In this document: one piece after another, positions 50,984 through 61,960 of the stretch
Numbering within the stretch: the first letter of the stretch is position 1
How the letters are laid out: every line of letters begins with the position of its first letter
Assembly: GCA_905250025.1 (NCBI GenBank)
Contig: CAJNOJ010000131.1
Coordinates: 1 to 64,000, forward strand
Reading direction: 5' to 3'
Source: Adineta ricciae
Taxonomy: Eukaryota > Rotifera > Eurotatoria > Adinetida > Adinetidae
DNA: 64,000 nt
Notes under the pieces: generated by a model
Told to the model about the DNA's origin: nothing
What the model saw: only the letters and a program-made list of their open reading frames with translations
The model's database searches: none
Position numbers and translations under genes: made by a program

Positions 50984-52270
50984 ATAACGTTTTTCTCTTC
51001 TGAGGAAAATCAGACATTATTTGTTCGCAAATCAACGAATAATTCTAATTATTTGCACAACACACGAAAGAAATATAGTGAATACTCCATGTAAACGAAC
51101 AGTGAAACACTAATTGACTAAGTCTCATTTGTAGGCTCAGGAAATATCAACATACATAGTCGTTTGATTTTCTTTTGCTACAAACATCATTTCATTAACG
51201 ACTACATTTTGATTAAATTCATGAAGTCTAGAATGCACAAATTCACTTTAAAAAAGTAAAACATACCCACTTACTTCGACCATCTTTGTCATGAGATATT
51301 GCTCCTTTTTCAAGTATATGATCTTCATTTGTTGTTACCATTTGTTCCAAACAATTCTAGATAGAAACTATTATATAGAAATGAAAATAAAACAAACTAT
51401 CTAATGTTGCGATATCTGATAATATACCAATGTTCAAGAAAAGTCTGAGTCAAGTTTAATACTCTACGATCTCTAAGAGAGTGTGCTATCGAAACTTAGC
51501 ATATATTTCTATTAATAGTGCTACCTACTTCCTTGCTCTAGCCAATATCTTTAGCTACCATCTGCTCAAAGCGAACATAGATACCTTACCACATCTAGTT
51601 TCGGATGTTTTCTAGAATCAGGGATGCTATTTGGGGTCCATTTCTATTCGACAAGCAGCTGTAAAGTGCGAATTCGATGTCATGTGTCACTATCATACCA
51701 AGAACGGATAACAAACGAGCTGATTTTGATCGATCTAGGTCATTGTAGCTATGCGATCTCGACATCTAATCTTAGTCATCTCGGTTGATTTCATTTCTCT
51801 TCACTGTACTTGTGTACAACAGTGCTCCCTTATCACAACAAATCGCTCAGGTTTGCTATTGCGGTGAGATTAAGACGCGACAGCGCTGCAATAAAACTAT
51901 CTATAGATTCAGCACTATTCACACACCGACCCTTCAAACAGAGCCAACGAAATATAAGAATCAGAAACAACACTTCTTGCACAGTGTGCTTCAGCGATTT
52001 CATTCCGCTCGTGAGGATATAAAGAGTAATGAAAGTTTCCTTAGGCCTCTTCTTCGATCGATTTTAATTCCCGTCTATCAGAAAGAAGATAGCAAATAGG
52101 AAAAAGATGGATCCTTTAAATCGCGAGTGTTTATCCTATGAAAACAAGTCAGATGTTCCACATTCTATTCGAATCAGCAAACATAATGTCATGCCATTGC
52201 TGACTCATGTGACCCGCTTCTCCTACAACCAAACATGATTAATACTGGATATCTTGCCGAGAACTTCATA
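50984..52270. other. Intergenic, nothing recognised
   Basis: About 1.3 kb. An open plus-strand stretch at 51785-52099 (104 codons) has no motif and lies just outside the duplicated module; I do not count it as a gene. Confidence 0.4.
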
Positions 52271-52474
52271 CACAATACTTCCTTCCATCTCTTCTATCTC
52301 CCTTTCCATTCAACAACATCAAACGTCTGATGACACCCAAAATATAATACATATCTTTTCATTCACCTCCTCTCTGCTGCTCCACTTCTGTCTAAACTGT
52401 CGTCGATCCTCTCCTGCTATCTCTTCTCTCTAACTATTTCTCCCGTGATGTTTCCCACATTATGTTACCATAAC

Positions 52475-52481
52475 TATAAAA
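52475..52481 (+). promoter_or_regulatory. TATA box of the matrixin-like gene, arm 1
   Basis: TATAAAA lies 73 bp upstream of the ATG at 52554, inside the context ATAACTATAAAA. The same context is kept in the opposite arm (59828-59834), although the flanks have diverged, which supports function in the common ancestor. Confidence 0.6.
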
Positions 52482-52553
52482 CTCCTTCAAATACATCACA
52501 CAACAATTACATCTCTGCTTTTCTCTATCATCTATAACTTCTCTCACAAAACT

Positions 52554-53866
52554 ATGCATTCGTTCGTGTTACTTCTCTTCTCTACCTTCCTCTACACCAC
52601 TGTCACATCAACTCCAATCAATAGGCTCATTCATGGCCAATATCACACAAATAATCTATGGTAACAATTCTGTTCTACTCCCTATCCATCCTATTCCCTT
52701 TTCTCTCATCGGAAAAGTTGATATCGAATTTTGTATCTTCTTCTCATATGCAAGAAACAGTTCATTTCAACGAAGACAGCTTCTCATTGACAAGAGGTAT
52801 CAATGAATCACAAATACGACGTTTCCACATTTCTTCTTCTTTTCCTTTCCTTTCCTTTCCTTTCCTGTTGCATATTCGACACAAATCCATGTCTGATGAC
52901 ATGTCTATAAATACACCTATACAATCCTATTGTCATACTCTACATTCATATTCATACAAATCAAAAGCTCTAGCGACGTTGATCATAGTGCCCCTTTGCG
53001 CAATCAGTAGACAAAGCCAACGCTTGTCTTACAGCTTCTGTTTCCTTTTATTCGAAACATCTTTTCTGTTCTTTTTTCCAGGCCAACAAATCGCACACTC
53101 ACTTGGAAGTTGACTCTTGATCGGCCCTCAACTGGTATAATCAACATTCGACAAAGTATTCTGCAAGCATTGCATGACTGCGCTCATTCGACTCACCTCT
53201 CGTTTCGCGAAGTTGATCAGCATGAAAAAGCTGATTTTCATTTCGCATTTGTTTCTGCCAACCACTCAGCTGGACTTGCGTTCGATGACTTCCGTGGAGA
53301 AATGGTACACAGTTTCCCGCTTGAGAGTGTTCATGCTGGACATATCTATTTTGATTCGACTGGTAACTGGTCTCACACGTGAGTGAACTCTGTTCGCATG
53401 CTAGTTGTGGATTTGTTGTTAAACATAGAAGGTCCGATGCCGTTGATAATGACTTGCGCTCAGTGGCTACACCTGAAATAATATCTAGTTTTGGTCGTCA
53501 ACATTCAGAACATTTCGTACGGGTGAGTATCACAGTCGGATAATGACAGGATACTTGTCATCTACTTAAAATATTGCTTTACAGGATGAAGATGATGACG
53601 AAGCAATGCATGAGGAAATGGAAAGTACAATAACAAATGGAAGTAGAAGTCGATTTGCAAGATCATCAAAATGCAGAAAATGCAGTCATCATCACCACCG
53701 TCACGGAAGACCCCATAAGCACCATCACAGAAGACCGCATATACCACCGCCAGCACTTCCGCCATCGCCACCGCAGCCACAACCACCGCCATCGACAACA
53801 ACTCAGATAGGTGAGAGGCTAGAGGTGATCGAAAATATCTTTGCAATGAATGCACAATACCGCTAG
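52554..53866 (+). CDS. Matrixin (MMP)-like secreted protein without zinc-binding helix, arm 1
   Basis: The start gives a signal peptide (MHSFVLLLFSTFLYTTVTS). A middle exon reads HFNEDSFSLTRGINESQIRR, and a PLCAIS stretch sits where MMP prodomains have the PRCGxPD cysteine switch. The catalytic-domain front is clear: PTNRTLTWKLTLDR, LSFREVDQHEKADFHFAF, and MVHSFPLESVHAGHIYFDSTGNW (the structural zinc and calcium strands of matrixins). The next exon should carry HExxHxxGxxH but instead reads RSDAVDNDLRSVATPEI, so no protease activity is expected. The last exon is acidic, then has a His-rich stretch (HHHHRHGRPHKHHHRRPH), a Pro-rich run and a stop at 53866. Exon joins in the prodomain are uncertain; the gene may be decaying. 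Confidence 0.6.
52841..52865. repeat. (TTTCC)5 microsatellite
   Basis: Five perfect TTTCC units lie in the intron-like part of the matrixin-like gene. The counterpart in the other arm (about 59433-59446, complementary strand) has only two or three units, so the tract changed length after the duplication. Confidence 0.8.
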
Positions 53867-54738
53867 AAAATTCAAAGAAGACGAACGTTTTTGGTTTGTA
53901 TATAGCTGACTTATTTGCGTGTAGGAACGAGTAATCAATTTAATGACGAAGAGAGGAAAGTGTCGATTTGTGTTGACTGAAGTAGGGAACTATCTGCACT
54001 TGTCCGTATGAACTGCATCGGAGAGCACTTGTTTGTGTACTTATACACCTGAAAGTAGAACGAGGAGAAATCCCTAGGAGTAAAGTTTGCTACATCAAGA
54101 GACAGAAAATGATTACTTAGCTGATGGAAATCATCGATACTAGAACAAACAAGCGAGAGTTTATAGGTATTACTAATTGGGTACTGAATAATGGTGCTAA
54201 TAAGACTATATCACGTTTACTTTTTACTAAGACTGACCAGGTTGCTGTCCGTTAACGTAAAAGCGTTAATGTTGTGTTCACATCTACATCTAGGGATCGG
54301 ATCATAATTCATTCGTGAACATGAACATCAGTACTTAAGTAAGATTAGCATCCTACTCAGACGTTGGTACGGTGGACATGATGCTGTTTCCGATGACTAT
54401 TCTCATGGTGCCTTGTGAAATATATAGACCACATTAATCTGTGCTGCTATTAATAATCTAAAAAGAGGGTCAGAAGAAAAGAATAGATAATTGAGAGGGA
54501 CACGTAGCAACAAGACAACTAAAAGAGTAAGGGAACATTATCAAAAATATAAAATGAAAATATTCATTTTCCGAATGTGGGAATAAATATAAGGCAGATT
54601 TTGCGTTATAGTCAATAGATCTCCAGAAATGATTGTTGTTTGTCACGGGATCATCATGCTGTACACTTTTATTATTGCTGAAAAATTTTTTTTCTTTAAA
54701 TATTATCTATGATGTAATTAGATATGTGACAACAATGT
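53867..54738. other. Spacer inside arm 1, nothing recognised
   Basis: About 870 bp between the matrixin-like and helical genes. No frame is supported. The matching spacer in the other arm is only about 310 bp. Confidence 0.5.
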
Positions 54739-56121
54739 TTGACTCCTAAAGAAGTTACATACAAGCCTCCTCTACTTTTCACTATACGCACGAAGATCTG
54801 TTTTAGAAAATTGCTTATACAATTCACTTCTAAAGTGTTTACATTGACATTATTTTGTTTTCAAATAGTTACGACAACAACCGATAAACAAACGCCGAAA
54901 AGATTCAATGAAAGCTGGCTATATTCAGTGACAAGAACAATAAAAGAATTAAAATATGATAACACTTCAAAAAGTTTCAGTGATATATCGAAGATGATCG
55001 AAAAACTTACCGGTATACTTCCAGCAGAGGTTATTCCTATTTTACAGACATTAAGTCATTCTTATGCTAAAACCACAGCAAAGACAAAACTGAAATTTGC
55101 ATACATATCTGGTATATTATCAAAATTTGTGATTAAAGCGTACCGCGTTGTACAACATGGTATGGAAAGTGATGATGAACAGATTTTAAAGAGTTTCAAA
55201 GAACAATTAAAAACGAATATCATCGACGACTTACATGAATTTAGTGACACAGCACAGAATGAATTGCTGGATATTCATAAAAGATTGTTACCAAAAGCAC
55301 AAGCTAATAAAACTGCCCATTTGATGAAGAAAATCGATAATTTGAAAGCTGATTTATTATTGTTTAAATCAAAATTCAAAAAAATAACTTCTGAACGCAA
55401 TGAAAACCAAGGCCAGATCGATTCACTTCGTTTTGAGAAGAAAGTGTTCGAAGAAGCTTATAAAGATTTGCAGAAAGCTCAAGAAGAAACGAAGAAGGAA
55501 TTAAACAAATTGAAAGCAGAAATACCCAATTATGAAGACGAGATATATCAACATCGTGATACTCGCTCAGAAAAACGTGGGTCTTTCTGGATATTTTCGT
55601 GGAAAACACAGGCCGTTCATAAGAATAATGGTGAACAAATCGCACGGGAAAATTTAGGCCGATTACTACAACGAATCCGCGCTCTTGAAGGAACATTAAC
55701 GAATTGGCCAAACCAGAATTTGACTAAACGTGTAGCGGACATAACAGATAAGTTGACGACTTCTGAATCAAAGCAAAACTGGTTAGATGATGAATACACA
55801 CAAGCCAAGAAAGACCATGATAAGAAAGAAAAAGAATTTAATGCAGCTGTTGCAGAAATGAACAAACTCTATAAATCACTTGGAATTTCCAACACTGCCA
55901 GTTTGAATGCAGTTGATGATTTATGCCGTGCTGTTTACAAAGGACAAGAGTCTATGATAGCATTGTATGCTAAAGTGCTAGAGTACTTTAACGCTCTCGA
56001 AGTTGATACCGATATGCTCGTTGGATCTATAACTGCATCACTACGCTTCTTGAACATGGCCGATGCATACATGGGCACAACAAGAATTGAGAATATCAAG
56101 CAAGTACTAGGATTTGAATAG
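54739..56121 (+). CDS. Intronless long-helix protein, arm 1 (paralogue of 57536-58855)
   Basis: A single open frame of 460 codons without introns. An acceptor-like TAG at 54866 may mean that the true protein begins there after an upstream exon. The sequence is almost all helix: an N-terminal bundle (LSKFVIKAYRVVQHGMESDDE), charged coiled coils at about residues 195-265, a short central break with hydrophobic and aromatic residues (GSFWIFSWKTQ), then EQIARENLGRLLQRIRALE and another coil. No signal peptide or true membrane helix is obvious. The paralogue in the opposite arm matches along its whole length at low identity. Long helices broken by a short hydrophobic tongue recall alpha-helical pore-forming proteins (ClyA/XaxA type), but no family motif proves it. 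The lack of introns suggests horizontal acquisition or retrocopying. Confidence 0.75.
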   Translation: MTPKEVTYKPPLLFTIRTKICFRKLLIQFTSKVFTLTLFCFQIVTTTTDKQTPKRFNESWLYSVTRTIKELKYDNTSKSFSDISKMIEKLTGILPAEVIPILQTLSHSYAKTTAKTKLKFAYISGILSKFVIKAYRVVQHGMESDDEQILKSFKEQLKTNIIDDLHEFSDTAQNELLDIHKRLLPKAQANKTAHLMKKIDNLKADLLLFKSKFKKITSERNENQGQIDSLRFEKKVFEEAYKDLQKAQEETKKELNKLKAEIPNYEDEIYQHRDTRSEKRGSFWIFSWKTQAVHKNNGEQIARENLGRLLQRIRALEGTLTNWPNQNLTKRVADITDKLTTSESKQNWLDDEYTQAKKDHDKKEKEFNAAVAEMNKLYKSLGISNTASLNAVDDLCRAVYKGQESMIALYAKVLEYFNALEVDTDMLVGSITASLRFLNMADAYMGTTRIENIKQVLGFE

Positions 56122-57535
56122 TACTCGTTTGAATCAAGTATATGACCGCGTTTTGAGAACACGATGATCAAGCTTATTTTACTCATTTTTAATAAGGTTA
56201 TTTCTCTTTTATTGCATGTTTTAGAACCTACAACAGTTTATTTATCTAATCCGTGAATATGATTTTGATCTTTTGCTATTGTAACCATTTTGCTTCGGAT
56301 TTAAAACGTGAAATATAACAATAAGAATAAATATCTTGGAATTCATATTTTGATCACAGGTCAATTTCATGATGAGCAAAGTATTTTCTAGCTATCGTAT
56401 CGTGAAATGTATATTTCAATATTGCTATCATTAATAGACCTGCTATTAATAATGTTGAAATGCAACAGATGATAAGATTCTATCATCATCACAATACTCA
56501 ATTCAATCTATAGAATTGACCAAGGATGATCCGATTCGATACCGCCTTTTTTCAGGCCCCTGTGGAACTTCTTTTGCTTCAAGACAGTACTTTTATGTGA
56601 CATTGCGGTCCAGGGCTTCGTTTGGAATGGTATATTCCGATCCCACCGTATTCTACGGCTTTACATACAAGTCTCTCCCCTTTGATTCTACGCGTCCCTA
56701 TGCATGTGTAGATGATATATGAAATACACGATAAAACACTTTGAATGATGTTAGACATTTTCACTATTCACGGACTCGAACCGATATAGTCTACGTAATT
56801 CTCATTCCAACGAAATTCGCTTCATTTTGCTAGAATCAATCTTTATTTCTCCTGTGAATCATACCAAATGAGTGACATTAACCATTGCTATCAAGTCATT
56901 TACCAAAAACAATACTGTGCTTAGTGAAACTAGCAACATAATCCGATGTCAACTATTAACAAAATAATAAAGAAAGAAAACTGATGATAGAGATATACTT
57001 TTAGATGAATGCATCATTTTTAATCTTGCCTTCGATAGCACTGAAAATAAACGCTTATATTTCATCGATTGTTGGATCTCATTTGAATAATTATAAAGAA
57101 GAAAACATTAAAACCAATCGAAAAGTTGTTCTATTGATGACTGTATCCATCAACGTTGCCTTCACTAAGACAATGGTATGACTTAGCTGGTAAATTGCAC
57201 CCGTACGCCTTCATACCTTTATGTCACAGCTCAGAAAAACATCCGAGGTGTCGAAAAGATGAGATTCCGACGTAAATTTAAGACTTGAGTTTTTGCACAA
57301 GTTCTTGAAGATTTGGGTTCTATTATAAAATCGGATTGATCATGTGTTTAAAAGTTGCGGCGTACTTTCATATAATCACTTCACAGTTTTAATACATTTT
57401 AAAATCCGGTATACATCAATACGCCATACAAGGGAAGAACATTAAATACAAAAGATTCAAAAAATGAATGATTGCTGAAACAATAATGTAATGGCTATCT
57501 AGGTAGTTTCAAAAGAACAATTTGTCGCAGGAATA
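56122..57535. other. Centre of the inverted module
   Basis: About 1.4 kb between the convergent ends of the helical paralogues. A less AT-rich stretch at 56516-56722 contains a 68-codon plus-strand frame (MTKDDPIRYRLFSGPCG...YACVDDI) without known motif. A CGGTTCGAGTCCG box on the minus strand at about 56771 resembles a tRNA B box, but no cloverleaf forms. The rest shows nothing. Confidence 0.45.
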
Positions 57536-58855
57536 CTATCCTATTTCTAATACTCGTTTAATGTCTTTAATCATCGTCGAATCGTTGTATTCATCAGTTA
57601 TATTTATCAATTTTAAAGCATCAACCACAGCATCGACCAAGAACTTGGAATCAACATCAAATATATTCAAATGATTTTGTATGCTATTACAAGCTGAGAT
57701 AAGTGTGTTTGATCCAGTTTGAAGAGCGTACCATAGGTCATGCACTAATTTCGTATTATCAGTATCGGCAGGTCTGATAGATAGATGAAGTCGATCAATT
57801 TGTTGAATAATCGTATCGAATTCTTGTTTAGTTTTATTATACTGTTTTTGGAATTCATTTTGTTCATGTTCTAACTGAACTTTTCTCTCTTCGTACTTTT
57901 TCAATTCACTTGCTGTTTTTCGTCTTTGTTTGATTAAACGAGTACTTGACCAATTTTTATATTTTTCCTCAAGAAAACGAATTCGATTAAGTAATCTGTT
58001 GAGATTTTCCCGTGCGATTGTTTCGCCAGTATCTATGTAAAATGTTTGCACATTCCACGAAAGTAATCCAATTCCTTGTGGTTCCTCTGTGTAATTACCA
58101 GAATGTGGTTTCACCTTCGCTTGATAATCAGGTATTTGTGCTTTCAATCTGCTTAATTCTGTACGCATTGCTAATCGTGCTTTCTTGGAATTTAGAATGG
58201 CTAGATCATTAAATCGTTTGAGATCTTTAATGTATTCTATTTGTCCTTCGTTTGCACTCCATTCAAAGTATTTATTTGTTAGCTTTGCTTTCTGTTCTGA
58301 TAAATCAGCATCCAACGAACGTCTCTTCTCTAGCAACTTTTGAGTTTCGTCATTGTTTATTCTTTCAAGAAATAGTTGAGAATAAATATTAAATATATCC
58401 TTGCTTGACAGTTCAGTAAATTTGGCGAGTTCATCTTTAAAGGTGATGTTTAGTTGATTTGTCAGCGTTTTCAGAGCATCTTCATCTTCTCTGTTCATAC
58501 CACGTTGAATGATCCACCAGCTTTTAATCACAAATTTTGATAATACAGCACTTAAAACAGCTAAGCCATCTTTTACCCTCTTTGTCGTTTTGGAATGAGA
58601 ATTCGACAATCTTTGTAAACTAGGCATAAGCTTTTTCGGAAGTGTGCCGGTAGCCATTGAAATTACTTGTGATAGACGTTTGAATATCAATAAACCATTA
58701 TCAGGTTGTAATTCTCTGATTACTGTTTTTATTCTATCTTGATGACTTCTCGTAAATTTTAACAAATGTGCGTCGGTATTCAATATAACATCTAAATCGG
58801 AACGAGAAACGCATATGTAAATATTATCTGTGCGGATTCCGTCAGAAACTTTCAC
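57536..58855 (-). CDS. Intronless long-helix protein, arm 2 (paralogue of 54739-56121)
   Basis: One open frame of 439 residues on the minus strand, again intronless. It shares with arm 1 the order GTLPKKLMPSLQRLS, LSKFVIKSWWIIQRGM, EGQIEYIKD, LSRLKAQIPDY, a central IGLLSWNVQTF and GETIARENLNRLLNRIRFLE. Outside these blocks identity is low, so the copies are old, yet both remain uninterrupted over 1.3 kb while the matrixin-like partner in this arm has decayed. This suggests selection on the helical protein. Residues 305-365 form a strong coiled coil. The same structural guess (helical bundle with a short hydrophobic break) applies as for arm 1; the function is unknown. Confidence 0.75.
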   Translation of the reverse strand: MKVSDGIRTDNIYICVSRSDLDVILNTDAHLLKFTRSHQDRIKTVIRELQPDNGLLIFKRLSQVISMATGTLPKKLMPSLQRLSNSHSKTTKRVKDGLAVLSAVLSKFVIKSWWIIQRGMNREDEDALKTLTNQLNITFKDELAKFTELSSKDIFNIYSQLFLERINNDETQKLLEKRRSLDADLSEQKAKLTNKYFEWSANEGQIEYIKDLKRFNDLAILNSKKARLAMRTELSRLKAQIPDYQAKVKPHSGNYTEEPQGIGLLSWNVQTFYIDTGETIARENLNRLLNRIRFLEEKYKNWSSTRLIKQRRKTASELKKYEERKVQLEHEQNEFQKQYNKTKQEFDTIIQQIDRLHLSIRPADTDNTKLVHDLWYALQTGSNTLISACNSIQNHLNIFDVDSKFLVDAVVDALKLINITDEYNDSTMIKDIKRVLEIG

Positions 58856-59167
58856 AGAAGCATAGCCCCATATATGTTTAATGTAAGTATATGAACCTCA
58901 ATCATATTTATAATTATTCTCCATAGGTGAACTATACAGTTGTTTCAAACCTCATACATCTGTAATTACATCGCTCTCCGCCTCTACTATTACAGATACG
59001 GAGCTAAATCGTGTGATTTCATACACTTCCGATGCTCAAACGACACAAAAACTTCTCTACACCAAAATCTAAGGCTGTTGGAGTTACTTGAAAAGCTGGT
59101 TTTCCATCTCGTATGATTTCTATCCAAGGATGCTTTGTAAAGTCAAATATTCGATAGCAAACTTTGA

Positions 59168-59757
59168 CTAAAAGTTTTCTCTTCGTTTTAGTGTCTCACC
59201 TTCTTCACTTGTTCCTGTTGGTCTTTTCGACTTTCTTTTATTCTTTTTCCATTTTGTTGATCTCGCAAATCGACTCCTACTTCCATCTGCCATTGCACTT
59301 TCCACTTCCCCATGCAATGCTTGCAGAATACTTTGTCGAGCGTTGGTTGCATCAGTTAAGAGGTGATCACGAGTCAACTTCCAAGTGAGTGTGCGATTCG
59401 TTGACCTTGAAAACAAGAAGAGAAGAGACTTTTCAACAGGAAAGGAAAGGAACAGAAGGAGAAATCCGCAAACGCAGAATCTGTTATTCATGGATGTCTC
59501 TCGATCTCGATGAACAGCTGTCTTGGTTGAAATGGGCTATTTCTTATACATGAGAAGAGAATGGTAACATCTAGAGAACTTTTCGGGTGAGAGAAAAAGG
59601 AACAAGAGTAATACACAGAACATGGTGCAGAGAGAGAACACAAATATTACCCTAGTTTGCTCTTGTGATGTTGCAGATGGATGTGTTCATTGATTGAAGT
59701 TGATGTGACAGTGGTACAGAGAAAGGCAGAAAAGAGAAGAGAAGCCAACGAACGCAT
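59168..59757 (-). pseudogene. Truncated matrixin-like copy, arm 2
   Basis: The mirror of the arm 1 gene. The signal peptide is kept (MRSLASLLFSAFLCTTVTS at 59757). The second exon is recognisable (HFNQDSCSSRSRDIHE) but has TAA where arm 1 has TCA. After TNRTLTWKLTRDH and ARQSILQALH the sequence jumps directly to EVESAMADGSRSRFARSTKW, which in arm 1 lies about 430 bp further on in the last exon. The whole catalytic front and the exon after it are gone. A Lys-rich end closes the frame at 59168. An open frame of 107 codons remains (59168-59491), so a short secreted or basic peptide is not excluded, but I call it a pseudogene. Confidence 0.7.
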
Positions 59758-59827
59758 GTTTTCGAGTGAGAAGTTGTGGATGATATAGAAAAGTGGGTAT
59801 ATAGTTGTACAAGATATTTGACAGAGT

Positions 59828-59834
59828 TTTTATA
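59828..59834 (-). promoter_or_regulatory. TATA box of the matrixin-like copy, arm 2
   Basis: On the minus strand TATAAAA sits in ATAACTATAAAA, 71 bp upstream of the ATG at 59757, the same context and spacing as in arm 1. Confidence 0.55.
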
Positions 59835-60004
59835 GTTATGTGGGTATATGATGGGAAAAGTAGATAGAGATAAGAAATAGCAGAGAAGTGGCGATGACAG
59901 TTTGGATAGAAGTGGAGCAGAGCAGAGGTGAATGAAAAGATATGTATTGTGTTGTGTATGTCATTAGACGTTTGGTGTTGTCGGATGGAAGGAAATGTTG
60001 TGTA

Positions 60005-61960
60005 TAAAACCGGATGTGTCAATTGTGCGCCATTTCGATATTTTGCCCGTAACAAAAAATTGTACCTGTATGGTACACTTTCTTGCACCTCATTTGAGCA
60101 TACCAACTTTCCATGTAGTAAACAGAGTTTTCATAGGTCTGAATTAGATCTTACAATAATTATGACAACACTACAATAGTGTAACTTGTATGTGATGTAT
60201 AAATTCTTGTAAAAATAACACTTAACGGTCGAGAATTTGCGATCAAAATAATACTTTTTCTGTAGCAAAGAAAAATTATGCAGACTTTCATGAGAGAATC
60301 GCTTTTTAAGAACGTTTTTCTTTAGAGAAAACTCAGAAAGAAATGGATACTACTACGTTTTCCAAATAATTCAACCAAGAACATGAACGTTCAATCAATG
60401 TGTAGCTGAGAATTCTGATATTCTTGGTTTTTGTGTTCGTTAGGAAAACAATTCACAGACATCTAAGCTAGTTAATTGCAATCTTTCAGGTTAATATCAT
60501 GTCCTTTTTAAATAAAATAATCAAGTTTTTTCTAACTTGTTTCGGAAATAACCATATAGTAGATCTTAAAATATACACTGAAATGCTATGTATAGATGAC
60601 TGTAGAATTGAAAATTGAAATAAGATTCTAAAAATGAAGCTTACAATGAGAGCAGGAATGCTACATAGTCAACATCTGGTATCCATCATCAGATACGTAC
60701 GATGACAAAGGCAAAAAATTTTTTCTGCTGATTTCATTTTCTAATATACAAAACTTTGCAACTAGCACCAGACGCGTTCGTTACTTTCTCGTCTAGATCT
60801 TTTAAAGTGTAGAAAAGTTTTCTTCTACTGCGCGCTGATACACAGTGGTAATACCTGTCAATAATTATTCAATAAATTGGGAATGTAGAGTGAAATAAAG
60901 AGATACTTGTTTGTTTCCTCGGAGAAAAATATTTTCGAGTATATTTTCTCTCAAACAATCCTCTTCTTATGGAAAAGTGTAGTATACTCCATCTAAAATC
61001 TAGCGTAACATATTTGAAGCCTAGTACTTGGCAGTCCTGGTTTATGAAGTTCTGGGGGGCGATATTCAGTGGTGCAAAATCTTCCTCTTGGGTCCTCGCA
61101 CGGGATGCGGATGAGAAATTTTCGAAGAAATCGTTATAGAAAAAGAACATAACCTCGTCATAATTGGCTATTGCCAAGTATCATTCATTCCTTTAAAGCT
61201 TTTACATAACGTGCATGCTCTGCTCTTACTTTTAGCAAAAACTTTTAGACAATTGTTGTCGAAATGCAGCTTAGTAATTTTTTCAGAGATTTCTTTGTAT
61301 TCTTTCATCATTTCTGGAACTATATCGTGACCAAAAAAGAAACATAAAGCATTTGTCACCCTTTATCTTGTGCTTAATGACCAATATTATGAGTGGAAGA
61401 AACGGCGTTTGGAAGAATTGCAAGAAAAGGAAAGCTGGAACGCACTGGACAAACGGTAATTAACTCTCGGCAATAAAAGTGATAAAAACTTTCTTAACGA
61501 ATAAAGATTTGGCAAGTGGTATTGAAGAATTCCTTCATTTCTATTCTCTCATGGTTGTTGAAATAAGAAATGAACCTGTGTGTAAGAATGCTGCTTTGTG
61601 CCAAATAAAGTTACTCTATGAGTGACAGAGAAAACAGGTTTGGGGAAATCTTTTACTTTTTGGAAGATTCTGCATCTCTGATTAATCCGAATCGAAAATA
61701 TCTAGATTAAGATATTTTTTTATTAGAAAAATATCAAAAGCTTTTCTTCTGGTATGGTAATTAGTTTGATCTGATCGATCTGTTTCATCCGTCGAAATGT
61801 TCTTCGGTAGCTCCTAGCAATCAATCATCAGATGATATTGACTTCTAACAAACCAATATTGATAAGGTGACCAATCTGAAAGCCACACAGCACGTGTTTA
61901 TTCATTGAAACGAAAATTTGTGTGAAGTTTCTGTACCGATGAGGAGAAAATATCAACACG
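60005..61960. other. Gene debris and intergenic sequence
   Basis: Similarity to arm 1 stops near 60005. Beyond it, two adjoining minus-strand frames (60869-61177 and 61168-61359) and a plus-strand piece at 61361-61459 (YEWKKRRLEELQEKE then stop) read like fragments of coding sequence but have no start, splice sites or recognised family. A G run (61056-61061) near CCTCTTGGGTCCTCGCAC is unusually GC-rich for the window. No intact gene. Confidence 0.4.

Noticed and set aside
51785-52099. Plus-strand frame of 104 codons upstream of the module
   Set aside because: No motif, no signal peptide, and not conserved in the other arm of the inverted duplication.
56761-56850. Possible tRNA on the minus strand (CGGTTCGAGTCCG box)
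   Set aside because: The B-box-like sequence is good, but the T stem pairs in only three positions, no acceptor stem or A box lies at the right distance, and no anticodon arm forms.
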